Shown one piece after another: positions 17,447-26,221 of a stretch of DNA of 64,000 nucleotides (its first letter is position 1; each line of letters begins with the position of its first letter). A model generated the notes under the pieces. It had not been told where the DNA came from and ran no database searches. It saw nothing but the letters and a program-made list of their open reading frames with translations. The stretch is from positions 1,470,352 to 1,534,351 of the forward strand of contig NZ_CP107551.1 in the NCBI RefSeq assembly GCF_025837095.1, given 5' to 3'. A program made the translations under genes and the position numbers. This DNA is from Rhodococcus sp. Z13. Its GTDB lineage: Bacteria > Actinomycetota > Actinomycetes > Mycobacteriales > Mycobacteriaceae.

Positions 17447-18241
17447 ATGAAACCTCACGTCCAGTACCGGCACCTGACCGAGTCGGCCTGGATCGATCTC
17501 GGCGCGGGTGTCAGATGCCGCGAACTCAACCGTGACGAGGACGAGGGCACGACGATCTCACTGTTCGAGATTCCCGCAGGGTGGTCCTCCGACGAAACCG
17601 GTTCGGGACAAGGTGATCTCGAGGTCTTCGTCCTCTCCGGCGAGCTCGTCTTCGGGGACGGCACAGTGGGAGCGGCAGGGAGCTACCACTGCTGGTTCTC
17701 CGGATCGGGTTCCACCGTCACCGTACGATCGGCGGGCCCGGTCACTGCGCTCGTCCAGCGGATTCCGGTCACCTCGCCGGTCCGGTCCGGCGAGGACGGT
17801 GTGCTCCATACGGATCCGGAGGAATTTCCGTGGCGGGGCCACGGGCAGGGCTGGAACCGATCCGAGATGGCCGTGCTCCGTGAGGATCCGGACACGGGAG
17901 CCCAGACGTACGCGCTCAGGCTCCCTCCCGGATGGGTGGGACGCGCGGGACAGCACTTCCACACCGTGTCGGAGGAGGCGTTCATCGTCGCCGGCGACGT
18001 AGCACTCGAGGACGAACCCGTGTACACCGCGGGCAGCTATCTCTTCCGTCCGCCCCATGTGGTGCACGGCGCTCGCGAACGCAGTGAGACCGGATGCTTC
18101 GCACTCACCTGGACAAGTGGGCCAATAGATTTCAACTACGTGACCGTCGAGGGCCCGATGCCCGTCCCCAGCGGAATCCCGCGCTCGGGCGGATGTTTCG
18201 GAATCCACTCGCACCAAATCGATTCGGAGAACCACACGTGA
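17447..18241 (+). CDS. Two-domain cupin protein, paralogue 1
   Basis: A 264-residue bicupin starting MKPHVQYRHLTESAW. The second domain shows cupin histidines in GQHFHTVSEEAFIVAGDVAL and FRPPHVVHGARERSETG. The first domain (DLEVFVLSGELVFGDG, AAGSYHCWFSG) has a weaker metal site. It is the first gene of an operon with a binding protein, another cupin, a dehydrogenase and a dipeptide-type ABC importer. Related cupins lie at 19912 and 25387. Such proteins can be dioxygenases, isomerases or ligand sensors; function is not recognisable. The next gene's GTG start overlaps its stop. Confidence 0.8.
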   Translation: MKPHVQYRHLTESAWIDLGAGVRCRELNRDEDEGTTISLFEIPAGWSSDETGSGQGDLEVFVLSGELVFGDGTVGAAGSYHCWFSGSGSTVTVRSAGPVTALVQRIPVTSPVRSGEDGVLHTDPEEFPWRGHGQGWNRSEMAVLREDPDTGAQTYALRLPPGWVGRAGQHFHTVSEEAFIVAGDVALEDEPVYTAGSYLFRPPHVVHGARERSETGCFALTWTSGPIDFNYVTVEGPMPVPSGIPRSGGCFGIHSHQIDSENHT

Positions 18242-19872
18242 TCGTTTCAAAACTCGGACCGGCCACGCGCCGGCGTGTGCTCAACTGGACGGCCGTGGCC
18301 ACGACCCTCACCTTCGCGGTGAGCGGTTGTGCGGGTGCCGGTGGGGCGACCACCGCGAGCGGAGCGTCGAGCGACAACCAGCTCACCATGTCGGTGCCGG
18401 CCGTACCCAACACCCTGTACCCCCTGATGGAGCCGGTTGCGGCCCAGTTCGCCCATCTTCCGATGCTCAGCAGCCTGCTGCAGTACGAACCCCAGGAACG
18501 CGGCGAGACGGTGCTCCCGGGGGTGGACCAGGTCGTCGCCGGGCTTGCGGAATCCTACGAACTCGTACCCGAGGGCCTGGTCCTGAAACTGCGGGACGCC
18601 ACCTCGGCTGCCGGGAACCCTCTCACCGCCGAGGACGTCGCCTACACCTTCGAACGGGCCGTGGCCGTGGAGGACTCCATCGGGAAGTTCCTCATGACCA
18701 CCGGTGGCATCGATCCCGCCGAGCCCGTCACGATCCTCGACGAGGACACCGTCCGCCTGAACGGGGCGGTCACGCCTCTGGTCCTGTTCGCCATCACCTA
18801 CTACTATCCGGGCATCCTCGACAGCACCGTCGTGAAGGAACATGCCACGGCCGACGATCCGTGGGCGACGGAGTGGCTGCGCACCAACAGCGCCAACTTC
18901 GGCCCGTACACGGTGGAGTCGTTCCAGCCCGGTGAGCGGATCGTCTACACCGCCAACGAGAACTACTGGGAGGGCGAGCCCCCCTACGACAGCGTCGTGG
19001 TGCTGAGTGCCGGTGCCCAGTCGCCGGTCCAGCTGCTCAAGTCGGGGTCCGCCGACTTCGCGGCCCGTGTGCCGGGCAACGTCTACGAGGAGATGAAGGG
19101 CGTCGCCGGCTTCGACACCTACGTCTCCCCCTCGTTGAGCCAGCAGGTCGTCGTGCTCAACAAGAAGGCCACTCCGGCACTCGCGAACCCGGACGTGCGA
19201 CGGGCACTGTCCATGGCGGTCGACCGGCAGCTCCTCGCCGACACCGTCTACAGCGGAACGGCCGAGCCCGCCGAATCGGTACTGTCGTCCAGCGTCCCGG
19301 GCGTGGACGGTGCCACCGGCAAGTACTTCTCGTACGACCTGGACGAGGCCAAGCGACTCATGGCGTCGACACCCTATGCCGACGGGTTCGAACTGACCCT
19401 CACCGTCAGCGCCGGGTCCGCCCCGGGTGTCGACGCGAACAGTGTCGCCATCGCCCTGCAGTCCGCCTGGAAGGAACTCGGGGTGGCGGTGCAGATCGAG
19501 AACATCGGAAGTGCGTCGCGCTTCTCCGAGGTGCAGACGTCGTCCTCGTTCGAGGCACTGCTCACCAGTGAGGCGCCGGCCGCCGCCGACATCGCCTACG
19601 CCATGAGCCTGCTGCACACCGCGGGCGGGCCCTTCAACTACGGATTCGACGACGAGCCCGCCGTCAACGACCTCGTGGCACAGGCGGTCGCCCAGCCCCT
19701 CGGCGCGGAACGCACCCGGCTCGGTGCCGAGGCGGTCGCAGCGTGGAACGAGACGATGGGGTCCATCCCGCTGGTCGACACCGGCATCGCGTACGTCGCC
19801 GCCGACGGCACCTGCGGACTCGCCACGTACCCCTACCTTGCCCCGCTCGCCTACCACCTGTCGCCCTGCTGA
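18238..19872 (+). CDS. ABC transporter substrate-binding lipoprotein, family 5 (dipeptide/nickel type)
   Basis: A 544-residue SBP_bac_5 protein. The N-terminus VIVSKLGPATRRRVLNW, then a hydrophobic stretch ending AVSGCAG, is a lipoprotein signal, attaching the protein outside the membrane. The family core is visible as LRDATSAAGNPLTAEDVAYT, ANFGPYTVESFQPGERIVY, ANENYWEGEPPYDSVVV and NPDVRRALSMAVDRQLLADT. The GTG start overlaps the cupin stop (GTGA). It delivers ligand to the permeases at 21657 and 22787. Family ligands include peptides, opines, nickel chelates and glycosides; the ligand here is unknown. Confidence 0.93.
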   Translation: MIVSKLGPATRRRVLNWTAVATTLTFAVSGCAGAGGATTASGASSDNQLTMSVPAVPNTLYPLMEPVAAQFAHLPMLSSLLQYEPQERGETVLPGVDQVVAGLAESYELVPEGLVLKLRDATSAAGNPLTAEDVAYTFERAVAVEDSIGKFLMTTGGIDPAEPVTILDEDTVRLNGAVTPLVLFAITYYYPGILDSTVVKEHATADDPWATEWLRTNSANFGPYTVESFQPGERIVYTANENYWEGEPPYDSVVVLSAGAQSPVQLLKSGSADFAARVPGNVYEEMKGVAGFDTYVSPSLSQQVVVLNKKATPALANPDVRRALSMAVDRQLLADTVYSGTAEPAESVLSSSVPGVDGATGKYFSYDLDEAKRLMASTPYADGFELTLTVSAGSAPGVDANSVAIALQSAWKELGVAVQIENIGSASRFSEVQTSSSFEALLTSEAPAAADIAYAMSLLHTAGGPFNYGFDDEPAVNDLVAQAVAQPLGAERTRLGAEAVAAWNETMGSIPLVDTGIAYVAADGTCGLATYPYLAPLAYHLSPC

Positions 19873-19911
19873 GCACAGAACCGGCACCAACGCGACGAAA
19901 GGGTAACGACA

Positions 19912-20649
19912 GTGACTGATCGGACCGTCATCGTGCGGACCGCCGACATGGAGTGGACGCCGGTGCCCAACGCCCCCGGCCTGTTCACCAAGCTGCTCCG
20001 GACACGTTCGGGCGGCGGGCGTACCGCGCTCCAGAGGATCGACACGAACGAGGGCTACACACCTCCGACCCGCGCCCACTTCCACAATGTCTACGAAGAG
20101 ATCATGTGCGTGAAGGGCGCCATGAGTTTCGACTCGGTGATGTGGCTCGAACCGGTCGACTACGTCTACCACCCGCCGCGCACCGTCCACGGGTTCATGA
20201 GTGCGCTGAAGGGGGAAGCCTGGTTCCTCTCCCGGGTGGGCGGCACCCTCGACTTCAACTACATCGACGAACCCCTGGTCCGTGAGGCGTACGCGGTCGG
20301 CCGGTACCCGGAGACCAGACCGCTCGTGTACGCACCCCAGCCGCTCGGCGGCGAGCAGGGTGAGGAAGGGCCCAGGACGGTTCCCCTCAGCGTCGACACG
20401 GACAGCGGCGCGGGGAGCTGGGTGGTGGAACTCCCCGCCGGGACGAGCTACACCCCCGGGGGCCACGAGTCGGTGGACGTCGAGTTCTTCGTGGTGACCG
20501 GATCCGTGACCTACGCGGGAACCGTCCTGGAGGAAGGAACCTTCGTGTTCTCTCCCGGGCGATCCTCGGGCACCGAACCGCTCGTCGCCGCCGACGGAGC
20601 CGCGGTGGTGTACATGACGCTCCTGCCGAAGGAAGGCGACGATGCGTAG
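19912..20649 (+). CDS. Cupin protein, paralogue 2
   Basis: A 245-residue cupin starting at a GTG. The first domain has the classic pattern RAHFHNVYEEIMCVKGAMSF and YHPPRTVHGFMS; the second domain reads GGHESVDVEFFVVTGSVTYA. Its phrase GGTLDFNYIDEP parallels GPIDFNYVTVEGP of the cupin at 17447, so the two are paralogues. It lies 39 bases after the binding-protein gene and overlaps the next start by 8 bases. Role unknown; context suggests an enzyme acting on the imported compound. Confidence 0.82.
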   Translation: MTDRTVIVRTADMEWTPVPNAPGLFTKLLRTRSGGGRTALQRIDTNEGYTPPTRAHFHNVYEEIMCVKGAMSFDSVMWLEPVDYVYHPPRTVHGFMSALKGEAWFLSRVGGTLDFNYIDEPLVREAYAVGRYPETRPLVYAPQPLGGEQGEEGPRTVPLSVDTDSGAGSWVVELPAGTSYTPGGHESVDVEFFVVTGSVTYAGTVLEEGTFVFSPGRSSGTEPLVAADGAAVVYMTLLPKEGDDA

Positions 20650-21673
20650 AGCAGTGATCGCCCGGCCCGGTGTCGTCGACGTCGTGGACGCGCCCGTTCC
20701 GTCCATCACCGACAGTCAGGTGCTCGTCCGCATCGTCCGGTTCTCGCCCTACGGCACCGACATCGAGATCGCCGCGGCCCGCGAACCGCGTTATCTGCGC
20801 AGCTCCTATCCCATCGGTTTCGGGGTGGACTTCGCGGGTGTCGTGGAACGGGTGGGTGCCGCCGTGGAGAACTGGACGGTCGGCGACCGCGTCACCGCAA
20901 CGGGCCTGCCCACCTGCGGGAAGTGCCGGATGTGCCTGGCCGGACGGACGAACCTGTGCCGCGGCTTCATCGCCGGAGAGTTCCCCCGCCAGGAGGTCGC
21001 ACAGGAGTACATCGCCGTGGAGGCGGCACACCTCACCCGCATTCCCGACGGTGTGGATCTCGACGACGCGGCGATGCTGTCCGGGGTCATGACCGCGGTC
21101 AACGGATTCGATCTCGTCCGCACCGAGAAGGACGAGGACTGCGTCGTGATCGGCCTGGGCGCCATGGGGCTGGCCGCCGTGGCGGTCGCGGTGGCGCTCG
21201 GATGCCGTGTCGTCGGAGTCGGCGTGGGGGAGGAGAACCGTCGGATGGCACGCGAACTCGGCTGCCACGAGATCGTCGACGTCCCCGAGCGCAACTTCCC
21301 GATCCGCGACGCGGTACACGAGTTGCTGCCGGACGGGCCGTCCGTGGTCTACGAATCCACCTGCAGCGACTGGGGGATCGCCCAGTCCTTCGCGGTGTGC
21401 GGCTACGGCGGCCGGGTCGCCCTCCTCGGAGGAGGAGAGGTGCCCGTCGACGGGTGGGCGCTGATCGAGCGGGAACTGACCGTCGTCGGCGTCCGCGCGG
21501 CACCGAACAAGGACAAGTCGCTGCAACTGCTGGCGCAGGGTTCCGTCGACCTGAAACCGACCATCGCGCGGCGGATCACGCTCGAAGAGCTCCCCGAGGT
21601 CTTCGACGGATGGATCAATCGGACCCCGGATCGGGTGAGAGGGAGGGTGATGGTGGATGTCGCAAACGGTTGA
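20642..21673 (+). CDS. Medium-chain (zinc-type) alcohol dehydrogenase relative lacking catalytic zinc ligands
   Basis: A 343-residue MDR protein. The structural zinc site is intact (C92-x2-C95-x2-C98-x7-C106 in TCGKCRMCLAGRTNLC), and the Rossmann stretch VIGLGAMGLAAVAVAVALG is normal. However, the catalytic zinc ligands of the family are replaced: the Cys of the CGTD motif is Tyr37 (SPYGTDIE) and the GHE motif is GVD (GFGVDFAG). It is therefore unlikely to be an ordinary zinc alcohol dehydrogenase; a zinc-independent reductase or lyase-like reaction is possible. It overlaps genes on both sides, firmly inside the operon. Confidence 0.88.
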   Translation: MRRAVIARPGVVDVVDAPVPSITDSQVLVRIVRFSPYGTDIEIAAAREPRYLRSSYPIGFGVDFAGVVERVGAAVENWTVGDRVTATGLPTCGKCRMCLAGRTNLCRGFIAGEFPRQEVAQEYIAVEAAHLTRIPDGVDLDDAAMLSGVMTAVNGFDLVRTEKDEDCVVIGLGAMGLAAVAVAVALGCRVVGVGVGEENRRMARELGCHEIVDVPERNFPIRDAVHELLPDGPSVVYESTCSDWGIAQSFAVCGYGGRVALLGGGEVPVDGWALIERELTVVGVRAAPNKDKSLQLLAQGSVDLKPTIARRITLEELPEVFDGWINRTPDRVRGRVMVDVANG

Positions 21674-22790
21674 TCGCACCGCCCTACCGGCGTCGCCGGC
21701 GCAGGACGTCCCGGACCCGGCCCCGGAGACCCCCGCCCGCAGCTCCGGTGTGCTGCGGATGTGGCAGCGCCTGCCCTGGGGTATGCGCTATTTCCTCGGA
21801 CGTCTCGCCCTCGTCCCGGTGACCCTGTTCGCGCTGTGCACCCTGGCATTCGGGCTGGTCAATCTGATCCCGAGCAATCCCGCCGGTGTCCTCCTCGGCG
21901 ACTTCGCCACGCCCGAGGAGATCGCCCGCGTCAACGCCGAACTCGGTCTCGACCAGAGCCTCTGGACCCGCTACGTGGAGTTCCTGAAGGCACTGGCCGG
22001 GGGCTCCCTCGGGGAGTCCTACTTCACCGGCGAGTCGGTCACGGTCGCACTCGGTGCCCGCGTGGCCTCGACACTCGAACTCGTCGTCGGCGCCTGGATC
22101 GTCGCCCTCGTACTCGGTACCACCCTCGGTGTGGCCATGGCGTACTGGAAGTCGCCGGTCGCCCGCTCGTCGATCAGCACGGGTGTCGCGCTGATCCAGG
22201 CGATTCCGGACTTCGTCCTGGGAATCCTGGGCAGCCTGGTCTTCTTCTACTTCCTCGGCGTGCTGCCGCTCCCCCTGGGGCAGCTCCCGATGACGGCGTC
22301 GTCGCCCCCGGCCATCACCGGCGCAGCGTTCCTGGACGCCGTGCTCACCGGTGACTGGAGCACGGCGGGGGCCGCCGCCCAGCAGATGGTCCTGCCGATC
22401 GCGGCGCTCGGGATCTCCGGCAGCGTCGTGTTCGCCCGCGTGGTGTACGCGGCGGCCGCGGAGGTCTTCGCCTCGTCGCACACAGCGTTCGCCCGGGCCC
22501 GTGGGATCGGGGAACCGACCGTCGTCCGCCTCGCCGTGCGTGCCTCGCTGCTTCCGGCGGTGGCGGCGAGCGGAATCGTGGTCGGCAGCCTGATCGGCGG
22601 CAGCGCGGTGGTCGAGGTGGTCTTCAACTGGCAGGGGCTCGGCCAGTGGGGCGCGGAGGGCGCGCTCGAGGCCGACATCCCGGTGCTCGAGGGCTACATC
22701 ATCGCGGGTGCCGGCCTGGCGCTGCTCGCGTACATCGTCGCCGACATGTCCATGTACTGGCTCGATCCGAGAGTGCGGGTGAAGAGATGA
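21657..22790 (+). CDS. Dipeptide-type ABC transporter permease (DppB-like)
   Basis: A 377-residue permease with about six membrane spans after a ~50-residue cytoplasmic N-terminus. It shows the DppB pattern: FLGRLALVPVTLFALCTLAF, LIPSNPAGVLLGD, and the ATPase-docking loop FARARGIGEPTVVRLAVRAS. It overlaps the dehydrogenase gene by 17 bases and the next permease by 4. Confidence 0.94.
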   Translation: MSQTVDRTALPASPAQDVPDPAPETPARSSGVLRMWQRLPWGMRYFLGRLALVPVTLFALCTLAFGLVNLIPSNPAGVLLGDFATPEEIARVNAELGLDQSLWTRYVEFLKALAGGSLGESYFTGESVTVALGARVASTLELVVGAWIVALVLGTTLGVAMAYWKSPVARSSISTGVALIQAIPDFVLGILGSLVFFYFLGVLPLPLGQLPMTASSPPAITGAAFLDAVLTGDWSTAGAAAQQMVLPIAALGISGSVVFARVVYAAAAEVFASSHTAFARARGIGEPTVVRLAVRASLLPAVAASGIVVGSLIGGSAVVEVVFNWQGLGQWGAEGALEADIPVLEGYIIAGAGLALLAYIVADMSMYWLDPRVRVKR

Positions 22791-23617
22791 AACGTACCGA
22801 CTGGAGCGTCGTCGTCGCCGTCGTCGTGGTGGCCGGGCTCCTGCTCGCCGGCTTCGGCCCCCTGCCCTTCGATCCGCGGGAACCGCACCTCGAGGCGATC
22901 CTGACCGGTCCCGGTGCCACCCACTGGTTCGGAACCGACCGCAGCGGCCTCGACGTGTTCTCGGTGACGCTGGCCGCGACCGCGGAGATCCTGCCCATCG
23001 CGCTGGTGGGCACGCTGGTCGGCGGAGCGCTCGGCGTCGTCCTCGGTGCCCTGGCGGCCTCGGTCCTGGCGGGCCGGCAGTCGGGTTCGTCCGGCCGCAG
23101 CGAATGGCTCCTGCGCGTGCTGGACATGATGCAGTCGCTGCCCGTCGCCGTCCTGATGATCATCGTCGTCGGCATCGGGGGCAGGGGCACCAACGTCACC
23201 GGGGTGATCGCCGCTCTCGCCCTGGTCAACATCCCGCTCTTCGCGAAGGTCACCTACGCCCAGGCACTGTCGGTGGTCCACGAACCGTACGTCGTCGCGG
23301 CGCGCGGCTACGGTGCCTCCCGCACCCGGATCGCGTTGCGGCACATCCTCCCCGGGGTGTCCGGCATCATCGCGAGCCAGTTCTCGCTGTCGATCGGCAA
23401 CGCGATCATCGCCCTCGCGGCCCTGGGATTCCTCGGAATCGGTATCGCCCCGCCCGACCCGAGCTGGGGTGAGCTCATCCGGCAGGGCTCGGAGGAGGTG
23501 GCCAGCGGGGTCTGGTGGCTGCTGGTCTTCCCGACCGCCACGATCTGCGCGCTCGTACTGGCGCTGAACGCGCTGGCACGTCGCCTCTCGACCAGGAAGG
23601 GGCTCGCCCATGCCTGA
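22787..23617 (+). CDS. Dipeptide-type ABC transporter permease (DppC-like)
   Basis: A 276-residue permease beginning MKRTDWSVVVAVVVVAGLL. It contains HWFGTDRSGLDVFSVTL, the DppC hallmark after the first span, the docking loop AARGYGASRTRIALRHILPG and ALGFLGIGIAPPDPSWGELI. The start overlaps the DppB-like stop (ATGA) and it overlaps the first ATPase gene by 8 bases. Confidence 0.94.
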   Translation: MKRTDWSVVVAVVVVAGLLLAGFGPLPFDPREPHLEAILTGPGATHWFGTDRSGLDVFSVTLAATAEILPIALVGTLVGGALGVVLGALAASVLAGRQSGSSGRSEWLLRVLDMMQSLPVAVLMIIVVGIGGRGTNVTGVIAALALVNIPLFAKVTYAQALSVVHEPYVVAARGYGASRTRIALRHILPGVSGIIASQFSLSIGNAIIALAALGFLGIGIAPPDPSWGELIRQGSEEVASGVWWLLVFPTATICALVLALNALARRLSTRKGLAHA

Positions 23618-24524
23618 ATCCGCCGTGCTCGGCACACCGCCGAGCCTCGTCGACACACCGACGGAACCGGTGTTGTCGGTTTCGCACCTGAGCGTCACCT
23701 ATCCGGGACAGGAATCCGGCAGCCGTGCGGTGGAGGACGTGTCCCTGGACCTGCACCGCGGCGAGATCGTTGCCGTGGTGGGGGAGTCCGGATCCGGAAA
23801 GTCCACCCTCGTGCGGTCCGTGATCCGGTTGCTGCCCGCTTCGGCCGACATCCGGGGCACGATCGGTGTCGTCGGGCGGGACGGGACCCGGTACGACGAC
23901 CTCCTCGCCCTTCCGGACCGGACGTTGCGGCAGGTGCGCGGCAAGGTCGTCGGATTCGTCCCCCAGAGCACGTCCGGGGCGCTGAACCCGGTGATCTCGA
24001 TCCGTCGCCAGTTCGAACTCACCCTGCGGTCCGAGCGGATGAGCAGGAAGGAGATCCGCGAACGTGCGATCGAGGCACTGTTCGACGCCGGGGTCCGGGA
24101 CTTCGATCTCGTGTGGCAGGCCTATCCCCACGAACTGAGCGGCGGTCTCGCCCAGCGGGTCGTGATCGCCCTGGCCATCTGCAAGCGACCCAGCGTCCTG
24201 CTCGCCGACGAACCCACCACCGCCCTGGACCCCATCGTCCAGGCCGACGTGCTGGCACGCCTGCGTCACACGGTGATGGAGACCCGTTCGGCGGCCCTGC
24301 TGATCACCCACGATCTCGGTGTCGCGGCGCGCTACGCCGACCGCATCGTCGTGATGCTGCACGGGCGTGCCGTCGAATCCGGTGCGGTGGGTGACGTCGT
24401 CTCCGATCCCCGGCACCCGTACACCCGCGAACTCCTCGCTTCCGGAATGGGACGCGGCGCAGCCCTGCTCGGGACCACAGAACCCGTGGCCGGCGACACC
24501 GACGAGAAGGGGGCCGATCGATGA
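23610..24524 (+). CDS. Dipeptide-type ABC transporter ATP-binding protein (DppD-like)
   Basis: A 304-residue ABC ATPase. Walker A is VGESGSGKSTLVRS, the signature region ELSGGLAQRVVIALAICKRP, Walker B LLADEPTTALDP, switch ITHDLG. It pairs with the second ATPase directly downstream (4-base overlap). Confidence 0.94.
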   Translation: MPESAVLGTPPSLVDTPTEPVLSVSHLSVTYPGQESGSRAVEDVSLDLHRGEIVAVVGESGSGKSTLVRSVIRLLPASADIRGTIGVVGRDGTRYDDLLALPDRTLRQVRGKVVGFVPQSTSGALNPVISIRRQFELTLRSERMSRKEIRERAIEALFDAGVRDFDLVWQAYPHELSGGLAQRVVIALAICKRPSVLLADEPTTALDPIVQADVLARLRHTVMETRSAALLITHDLGVAARYADRIVVMLHGRAVESGAVGDVVSDPRHPYTRELLASGMGRGAALLGTTEPVAGDTDEKGADR

Positions 24525-25390
24525 CGACGGTGGAATTCGACACCTCGACCGGTGCCGTCGACGAGACACAGATGGACCGGAACTGCGCGGTCTCCCTCCG
24601 GAACGTCACCAAGCGCTACCGCAAGGGAAACCGGGACGTGCTCGCCCTCGACAGCGTGGATCTGACGATCCGGGCGGGGGAGCGGCTGGCGCTCATCGGC
24701 GAGAGCGGTTCGGGCAAGTCCACCATCGGCAAACTCGTCCTCGGCCAGATCGGCGCGGACGAGGGAGATGTGGACGTCCTCGGAACCGGCACGCTCGGAG
24801 GCAAGGACCGCACTCGGCAGCTCGCCCGTCGCGTGGGCTTCGTCTTCCAGCAGCCCTTCGACTCGCTCGATCCGCGGATGAAGGTCGGCTCGTCCCTGGC
24901 CGAACCGCTGCGTATCCATCGACGCGACCTGTCGAAGGCCGAGATCGCCGAGCGGGTGTCGGACGGCCTCGCCGCCGTAGGACTTCCCCGCGAGTTCGTC
25001 TCCCGCTATCCGGGACAGTTGAGCGGCGGTCAGGCACAGCGCGTGTGCATCGCGCGGGCGTTGATGCTCCAGCCGGACCTGCTCGTCCTCGACGAACCGA
25101 CCTCGGCGTTGGACGCGACGAGCCAGCGCGAGGTGCTCCGCCTGTTGTGCGACCTGCACAGCGCGCGGGAGATCGCATGGCTGTTCATCACCCACGACCT
25201 GCGCGTCGCCGAGGCGATCACCGACACGACTGCCGTCCTGCGGCACGGCGTCATGGTCGAATACGGCCCGACCGTGGAGGTCCTGGGAAATCCGGTCACG
25301 GACTACGCCCGCCGTCTGATCGATGCCAGCCTCGGGTCCGGTCTCCACGCTTCGGAGCCCGCCCCTGTCGCGGGAGGTGCGGCGCTGTGA
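24521..25390 (+). CDS. Dipeptide-type ABC transporter ATP-binding protein (DppF-like)
   Basis: A 289-residue ABC ATPase. Walker A is [17 protein letters not shown], signature LSGGQAQRVCIARALMLQPD, Walker [14 protein letters not shown] and switch FITHDLR. It completes a five-component importer. Its stop overlaps the GTG of the third cupin gene. Confidence 0.94.
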   Translation: MTTVEFDTSTGAVDETQMDRNCAVSLRNVTKRYRKGNRDVLALDSVDLTIRAGERLALIGESGSGKSTIGKLVLGQIGADEGDVDVLGTGTLGGKDRTRQLARRVGFVFQQPFDSLDPRMKVGSSLAEPLRIHRRDLSKAEIAERVSDGLAAVGLPREFVSRYPGQLSGGQAQRVCIARALMLQPDLLVLDEPTSALDATSQREVLRLLCDLHSAREIAWLFITHDLRVAEAITDTTAVLRHGVMVEYGPTVEVLGNPVTDYARRLIDASLGSGLHASEPAPVAGGAAL

Positions 25391-26127
25391 CGACGCAGGA
25401 GACACATCACAGCGGCACCCGGGTGTGCTACGACACGAACCTGTCCCGATGGGACGACCTGATCGGCGGAGGTGGATCGTGGACGGTGCTCCGCCGATCC
25501 CCGGACGGGTCCGTGCTGTCGGCACTCGTGCGCCTGGCACCCGGATCCACCCGCACCCATCGGATGCGGGCCGGTGAACTGCCGCTGATCGGCTACGTCC
25601 TCGACGGCACGATCACGATCCGGGGCGCACAGCGCGGTCGCGGCACGATGGTGGCGTTGCGCCCCCGCGGCGACGAGGAACTCACCGTCACCAGCGAAGC
25701 CGGCGCCACCGTGGTGCTCATCCGGCGCCCCGACCACGGTGCCTGCCCGGGGCTCGCCGACCACGGTGAGACGGTCCTGGTGGCGACACCGGAGGACATG
25801 CCGGTGGTCGAGTCCGTCGTGGCGGGGAAGAAGACCGGCATCACACGCCGGGTCATGTGGGTGGATTCGGCCCTCGGTGGCGACATCCGCGAGCTGACCG
25901 TGCCGCCGGGTTTCGTCGGAGCCGGCCGTGGCCACCACCCCTGTGGTGAGGAGATCCTCTGTCTCGACGGCGCGATCGTGGCGGACGAACTGCACGAGAT
26001 GAAGCAGGGCTGGTATCTGTACAACCCCGCCGAGTACGTACACGGCGGGCACGAGTTCTCCGAACACGGAGCGACACTGCTCGAATGGCACGACGGTGCT
26101 TGGGATCTCGTTCTCGACCCCGCGTGA
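25387..26127 (+). CDS. Cupin protein, paralogue 3
   Basis: A 246-residue cupin starting at a GTG that overlaps the DppF-like stop. The second cupin domain contains GRGHHPCGEEILCLDGAIVA and YNPAEYVHGGHEFSEHG, with the histidine/glutamate set of a metal-binding cupin; the first (RTHRMRAGELPLIGYVLDG) is degenerate. It resembles the cupins at 17447 and 19912. It closes the operon; a short G+C hairpin-like repeat follows at 26135-26171. Confidence 0.8.
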   Translation: MTTQETHHSGTRVCYDTNLSRWDDLIGGGGSWTVLRRSPDGSVLSALVRLAPGSTRTHRMRAGELPLIGYVLDGTITIRGAQRGRGTMVALRPRGDEELTVTSEAGATVVLIRRPDHGACPGLADHGETVLVATPEDMPVVESVVAGKKTGITRRVMWVDSALGGDIRELTVPPGFVGAGRGHHPCGEEILCLDGAIVADELHEMKQGWYLYNPAEYVHGGHEFSEHGATLLEWHDGAWDLVLDPA

Positions 26128-26134
26128 CCGGTGA

Positions 26135-26171
26135 TCGCGGCGGCATCCGGAGGAACTGCGTGACGCCGCGA
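26135..26171 (+). terminator. Weak hairpin after the cupin/ABC operon
   Basis: TCGCGGCG (26135-26142) pairs with CGCCGCGA (26164-26171) across a 21-base loop just after the stop at 26127. The long loop makes this only a candidate. Confidence 0.35.
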
Positions 26172-26221
26172 CACGAAGGGCACCGGCACACAGTTCGTAA
26201 GCGACGTGGAGGAGAGCACAC

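Noticed and set aside
18247-20709. An 820-residue open frame on the minus strand opposite the binding-protein and cupin genes
   Set aside because: It is antisense to genes with clear families and signal peptides; its residues are the Arg/Gly/Val/Asp-rich mix produced by reading high-GC genes in the wrong frame.
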